18,073 nucleotides of DNA from positions 1 to 18,073 of the forward strand of contig CAZVXE010000030.1 of assembly GCA_964630765.1 (NCBI GenBank). Reading direction: 5' to 3'. The position numbers and the translations under genes were made by a program. This document shows, piece after piece, positions 14,895 to 18,073 of the stretch. How positions within the stretch are numbered: the first letter of the stretch is position 1; every line of letters starts with the position of its first letter. The notes under the pieces were generated by a model. The model was given only the letters and a program-made list of their open reading frames with translations. It ran no database searches and was not told where the DNA came from. The stretch comes from Methanofastidiosum sp964630765 (GTDB lineage: Archaea; Methanobacteriota_B; Thermococci; Methanofastidiosales; Methanofastidiosaceae).

Positions 14895-16643
14895 TCATTT
14901 TTTTGACCTATCGATTTTCGTTAGGCCCCCATTTTCAAAAACATATACTATATTGATAAAGGAAGGTATATCGATATCATGCGTTATCATGATTAAAGTT
15001 TTATTTTTACAAAAATCTTCTATATTCTCCAATAGTAGATTTTTAGTTTCTAAATCCAAATGGGAGGTTGGCTCATCAAGTATTATAATTTCTGGATCCT
15101 CTAAAAATACTCTAGCTAGGGCAATACGTTGTTTTTGGCCACCGGATAATTTCGATCCTCTATCTCCAATTATGTAATCATATGAAATTCCTTTTTGATT
15201 TACAAAGTCATTACAACAGGCTAATTTACATGCTGACATTAATTCATCTTTGCCTATGCCTTTTTGGCCCCACGTGATATTCTCTTCAATAGTTCCATAA
15301 AACAAATATGGATCTTGGCCCATCCAACTCAAAATTCTGTGCCAACTTTCTTTTTTTATTTTTTGTATGGGTATTTGATTTATCGTTAAACTACCCGATT
15401 TAGGATAAATCAATCCTAAAATTAAATCAATTAAAGTACTTTTCCCAACGCCTGTTGGCCCATAAATAGCAATTTTATCCCCTTTATTTATTGTTAAATT
15501 AATGTTCTTTAAAATATTCTTATCAGAATATTTAAAACTAACATTTTTTAATTCGATTTTATCTTCAAAATTATTAATTATTATATTACCATCTTTTTCA
15601 ATGTTATTGGATCCTTCATTAATCAATACATCAACTGCATTCATAGATGGAATTTCAAATTTAATTCTGTAATATTCAGTTTGAATTGATTTTAAATCTC
15701 CGCCAAGTTTTAAGAAAACATATATCATTATTCCAATAACAGAAATTGGCACGTAAAAATAGGTCATAGTGATGTAGATTATTATTAAAATAGGTATAAA
15801 ATTAGCAGGTTCGTGGAGATAGGTAACATAGTTCATTTTATCGTTCATTTGATATCTTATCTTTGATAAATACTCTGTTTTATCGTATAGTAGTTTTCTA
15901 ACAAAATTTTCTTTAGACATTGATTTTATGTTCTTAAGGCCATCTAAAGAAGCCAACGTTTCTTTCATAAATAAATTTCTTTGACTGAGAATAGTTGATC
16001 CACTGTATCTAGCGTTTTTTACTATTCTGCCCAAAATCAAAGTGACACTGCCTATAACTAAAAAAATCAAAATTGTAATTTCAAAAGATAACAAAATTAA
16101 AAGAAAAACATATACAAATAAAAGAAATATCGGAGGCAGTAAATTAAGAGACCTTAAATAGACGTCTCTATCCTTTTCTATTTCATTTGTAAGAATGTTT
16201 GTTATATAACTTTTCATCGACCCATTAATAAATATCCAATCAGAGTATAGAATTATATCACATATCTTCTTTCTTCTACTTACTTCATACCATGATTTTT
16301 CTCTATTTATCAACGTGGCTAATAGGATATTGATTAAAGCCTTGCAAATAAAAACAAATGCTATCCCAACAAAAAGAGAAAGAGTTGTATATTCCACATT
16401 TAAGATTGAATACGCCTTTTCAATGTAATACAAAAACTGAATATTACTATTCTCTGAAGATTGATTTAATATCTGTTCTAGTGCGGGCACCAATAAACTA
16501 ATTGATAACATCTCAAAAAAACTCACAACTAAAGATAATAAAACAATAATTATTGATTGTTTTTTTCTTTTTTTGAATAAGCTTCTTATGACAGATCTTA
16601 CCGAATATCTTTCAGAAATTGTAATATCTTGAGTTAACACCAT
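14895..16643 (-). CDS. ABC exporter, membrane domain fused to ATPase (half-transporter)
   Basis: 582 residues. The N-terminal half has about six hydrophobic segments (near 31-55, 88-112, 168-188, 189-205, 281-296 and 297-314). The ATPase half has Walker A GPTGVGKST (395-403), the Q-loop at Q443, signature LSGGQ (499-503), Walker B IIILDEP (519-525) and H555. This is the type IV exporter layout of MsbA/PglK-like proteins, which flip lipid-linked sugars or export lipids or peptides; the substrate cannot be told. No protease domain and no nearby glycosyltransferases are seen. It is visibly more A+T-rich than the neighbouring operon and is bracketed by a direct repeat, suggesting later arrival. 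ATG 16643 has only a weak GTGA site, and with the repeat-borne TATA box the transcript may be nearly leaderless. Confidence 0.9.
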   Translation of the reverse strand: MVLTQDITISERYSVRSVIRSLFKKRKKQSIIIVLLSLVVSFFEMLSISLLVPALEQILNQSSENSNIQFLYYIEKAYSILNVEYTTLSLFVGIAFVFICKALINILLATLINREKSWYEVSRRKKICDIILYSDWIFINGSMKSYITNILTNEIEKDRDVYLRSLNLLPPIFLLFVYVFLLILLSFEITILIFLVIGSVTLILGRIVKNARYSGSTILSQRNLFMKETLASLDGLKNIKSMSKENFVRKLLYDKTEYLSKIRYQMNDKMNYVTYLHEPANFIPILIIIYITMTYFYVPISVIGIMIYVFLKLGGDLKSIQTEYYRIKFEIPSMNAVDVLINEGSNNIEKDGNIIINNFEDKIELKNVSFKYSDKNILKNINLTINKGDKIAIYGPTGVGKSTLIDLILGLIYPKSGSLTINQIPIQKIKKESWHRILSWMGQDPYLFYGTIEENITWGQKGIGKDELMSACKLACCNDFVNQKGISYDYIIGDRGSKLSGGQKQRIALARVFLEDPEIIILDEPTSHLDLETKNLLLENIEDFCKNKTLIMITHDIDIPSFINIVYVFENGGLTKIDRSKK

Positions 16644-16957
16644 TTAATTCACTAATTAGAAATATTATAATTTAAATGTTTTGGTTATAGAAGACATCTA
16701 TACCAAATAATAATCAATAAATAAAAATTAATCCGGATAAAATTGACAAAAATTATGATTTTGCCGGTGAAAATGTTCAGTGTATTTTCTGTTAAATAAA
16801 AATTTGTATAATATTTTTATATTTATTGATTTTTTATGTAGAAAAATTAATGATTTTTATACAAATGGCCAAATTATTATCGATATTTATCTAAACAATA
16901 ATCTTTTTAAAGTGAAAAAACAATGTGTATACGGAACTCTATTTTTCGGGGGATTAA
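16644..16957. other. A+T-rich divergent intergenic region (314 bp) between ABC exporter and fumarase
   Basis: It holds repeat copy B at the left (16669-16765), the presumed ABC promoter on the minus strand, and on the plus strand a weak TATA-like CTTTTTAAAG (16903-16912) that could serve the fumarase gene. The site GGGGGA (16948-16953) is its ribosome site. An open frame at 16780-16968 looks non-coding. No tRNA or other RNA gene is seen. Confidence 0.6.
16669..16765. repeat. Direct repeat copy B, upstream of the ABC exporter gene
   Basis: Partner of copy A, about 1.9 kb away in the same orientation. It contains TTGGTTATAG (16681-16690) and CTATACCAA (16698-16706), which pair over 9 bp with one bulged T and a 7-base loop. 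The left end lies 26 bases from the ABC gene start. On the minus strand CCAAAAC plus ATTTAAAT repeats the candidate promoter seen before hdrA. Confidence 0.8.
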
Positions 16958-17839
16958 ATGATAGATGAAACCCTAATAAAAAATACCGTAATTGAACTTC
17001 TAAGGGACTCTTCAACAAAGCTTCCTTTGGATGTCAAAAATGCCTTGGAAAAGGCTTATGAAGTTGAGGAAGGGCCTGCAAAGGCCCAATTAGAGGCGAT
17101 ACTAAAAAATATAAAAATGGCAGAGGATACTTCAACTCCGATGTGCCAAGACACGGGCATTCACATATTTTTCGTTAAGATTGGTGATGTGGGAAATCCA
17201 AAACTTGAAAAAAAATTGGCCAGTATAATTATTGACGGCGTGAGAGAAGCTACAAAAACAGTACCTTTAAGACCTAATGCAGTTCATCCCCTCACACGAA
17301 AAAATCCAGGGGACAACGTCGGGGATTATATGCCTTATATTAATTTTACTCCAATTGATTCTGATTATATAGAGATAACTGCAATGCCAAAGGGAGCAGG
17401 CAGTGAAAACATGTCAAAGGTAGCTATGCTAAATCCTTCTGATGGGATAAAAGGAATTAAGAAATTTGCTCTTGACACAGTAGTTAGTGCAGGATCAAAA
17501 CCATGCCCACCTACAATAATAGGCCTTGGTATTGGGGGTAGTGCAGATATATCGATAAAGCTTGCAAAGATGGCATTATTAAGGCCGATAGACCAGAGGC
17601 ACCGGGATCCAACTGTAGCCGCTTTAGAAGAAGAGTTGTTTGAAGCTTTTAATTCACTAGGCATCGGAGTCATGGGACTTGGTGGGAAGACCACTGTTCT
17701 AGGTGTTAATGCCGAGCTTGGCTACTGCCACACAGCATCACTTCCAGTTGCAATAAATGTCCAGTGTTGGGCGGGACGAAAGGCAACAGCAAGAATTTAC
17801 AAAGACGGGAGGGTAGAGCATCTGACCTACAAGAGGTGA
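16958..17839 (+). CDS. fumA: Class I fumarate hydratase alpha subunit
   Basis: 293 residues, normal for the two-subunit archaeal enzyme, which interconverts malate and fumarate with a [4Fe-4S] cluster. Cluster ligands are C63 in MCQDTG, C183 in SKPCPP and C270 in VQCWAG. RPNAVHPLT (105-113) and GAGSENMSK are also diagnostic. The fumarate it makes is the substrate of TfrAB in the divergent operon. The start ATG 16958 follows GGGGGA by 4 bases. A related L-tartrate dehydratase is possible by sequence but less fitting here. The beta subunit starts 4 bases after the stop. Confidence 0.9.
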   Translation: MIDETLIKNTVIELLRDSSTKLPLDVKNALEKAYEVEEGPAKAQLEAILKNIKMAEDTSTPMCQDTGIHIFFVKIGDVGNPKLEKKLASIIIDGVREATKTVPLRPNAVHPLTRKNPGDNVGDYMPYINFTPIDSDYIEITAMPKGAGSENMSKVAMLNPSDGIKGIKKFALDTVVSAGSKPCPPTIIGLGIGGSADISIKLAKMALLRPIDQRHRDPTVAALEEELFEAFNSLGIGVMGLGGKTTVLGVNAELGYCHTASLPVAINVQCWAGRKATARIYKDGRVEHLTYKR

Positions 17840-17843
17840 TACT

Positions 17844-18073
17844 ATGGATAAGATATTAAATTTACCACTTGATGAAAAAACTGTTAGAGAGTTAAAGATT
17901 GGGGAAACTGTTTATCTTAACGGTGTTTTCTTTACTGCCAGAGATGAAGCCCATATGCATGCTTTAGAGTATGCAAAAGAAGGTAAGAAAATCCCCTATG
18001 ACTTTAAGGGTGCTGCAATCTATCACTGCGGACCTATCATGGCAAAGCAAAATGACAAGTGGAGAGCAGTTGC
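17844..18073 (+). CDS. fumB: Class I fumarate hydratase beta subunit, cut by window edge
   Basis: Translated by eye: MDKILNLPLDEKTVRELKIG, then GVFFTARDEAHMHAL and YHCGPIM, about 76 codons with the frame open at the window end. These are the beginnings of the beta (C-terminal) domain of class I fumarase/tartrate dehydratase; roughly 110 residues more would be expected. ATG 17844 is preceded by AGGTGAT overlapping the end of the alpha gene, so the two are cotranscribed. Confidence 0.88.
   Translation, partial: MDKILNLPLDEKTVRELKIGETVYLNGVFFTARDEAHMHALEYAKEGKKIPYDFKGAAIYHCGPIMAKQNDKWRAV

Noticed and set aside
14773..16765. Insertion sequence or composite transposon
   Set aside because: No transposase or recombinase gene lies between the repeats, and terminal inverted repeats are lacking; only direct repeats around one ABC gene are seen.
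16780..16968. 62-codon open frame before the fumarase gene
   Set aside because: Extremely A+T-rich, with Asn/Ile/Phe/Leu composition typical of random intergenic DNA, and it overlaps the fumarase start.
1..18073. tRNA, rRNA or CRISPR array
   Set aside because: No tRNA T-loop/acceptor arrangement and no regularly spaced short repeats were noticed by eye on either strand.

Overview
The window reads as an A+T-rich archaeal chromosome segment from the methanogen lineage. Archaeal features are BRE/TATA promoters, Shine-Dalgarno sites of the GGAG/GGTGA type, frequent TTG and GTG starts, and a complete F420-non-reducing hydrogenase/heterodisulfide reductase set (HdrABC-MvhADG) with a thiol:fumarate-reductase-like pair. 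A Methanofastidiosa-like or Methanobacteria-like lineage would fit, but that placement is inference. Both window ends cut genes: a sugar-phosphate mutase at the left and a fumarase beta subunit at the right.

Left part (1-4731). A phosphoglucosamine/phosphomannomutase (minus, cut by the edge) lies 4 bases downstream of an 'alternative' GlmU of the kind best known from Bacteroidetes; together they could make UDP-GlcNAc. A HycI-type hydrogenase maturation protease follows on the plus strand and meets, stop over stop, a two-gene minus operon of small unknown proteins. Back-to-back promoters then separate that operon from a plus-strand pair, a DUF6125-like cysteine-rich protein and a small zinc-ribbon protein.

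Middle (4732-14727). A PaaK-like acyl-CoA ligase has a strong BRE/TATA promoter and a puzzling leader of about 100 bases that looks coding and also folds. Convergent to it is one tightly packed minus-strand operon of eight genes: hdrA, mvhD, mvhG, mvhA, hdrC, hdrB, tfrB, tfrA. Starts and stops touch or overlap at nearly every junction. The encoded proteins supply an H2-splitting NiFe centre, an electron-bifurcating HdrA flavin, the CoM-S-S-CoB reducing site (HdrB), and a soluble fumarate reductase whose TfrB lacks the HdrB-like half found in the classical fused enzyme.

Right part (14728-18073). An A+T-rich ABC exporter gene (minus) is bracketed by two copies of a direct repeat of about 96 bp and about 85% identity by hand alignment. 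One copy lies upstream of hdrA and the other upstream of the exporter, so a promoter/operator region appears to have been duplicated. Class I fumarase alpha and beta subunits then run on the plus strand; they would make the fumarate used by TfrAB. The main message is a possible H2-heterodisulfide-fumarate electron-transfer system: hydrogenase, Hdr, Tfr and fumarase together, with the maturation protease about 7 kb from the hydrogenase genes.
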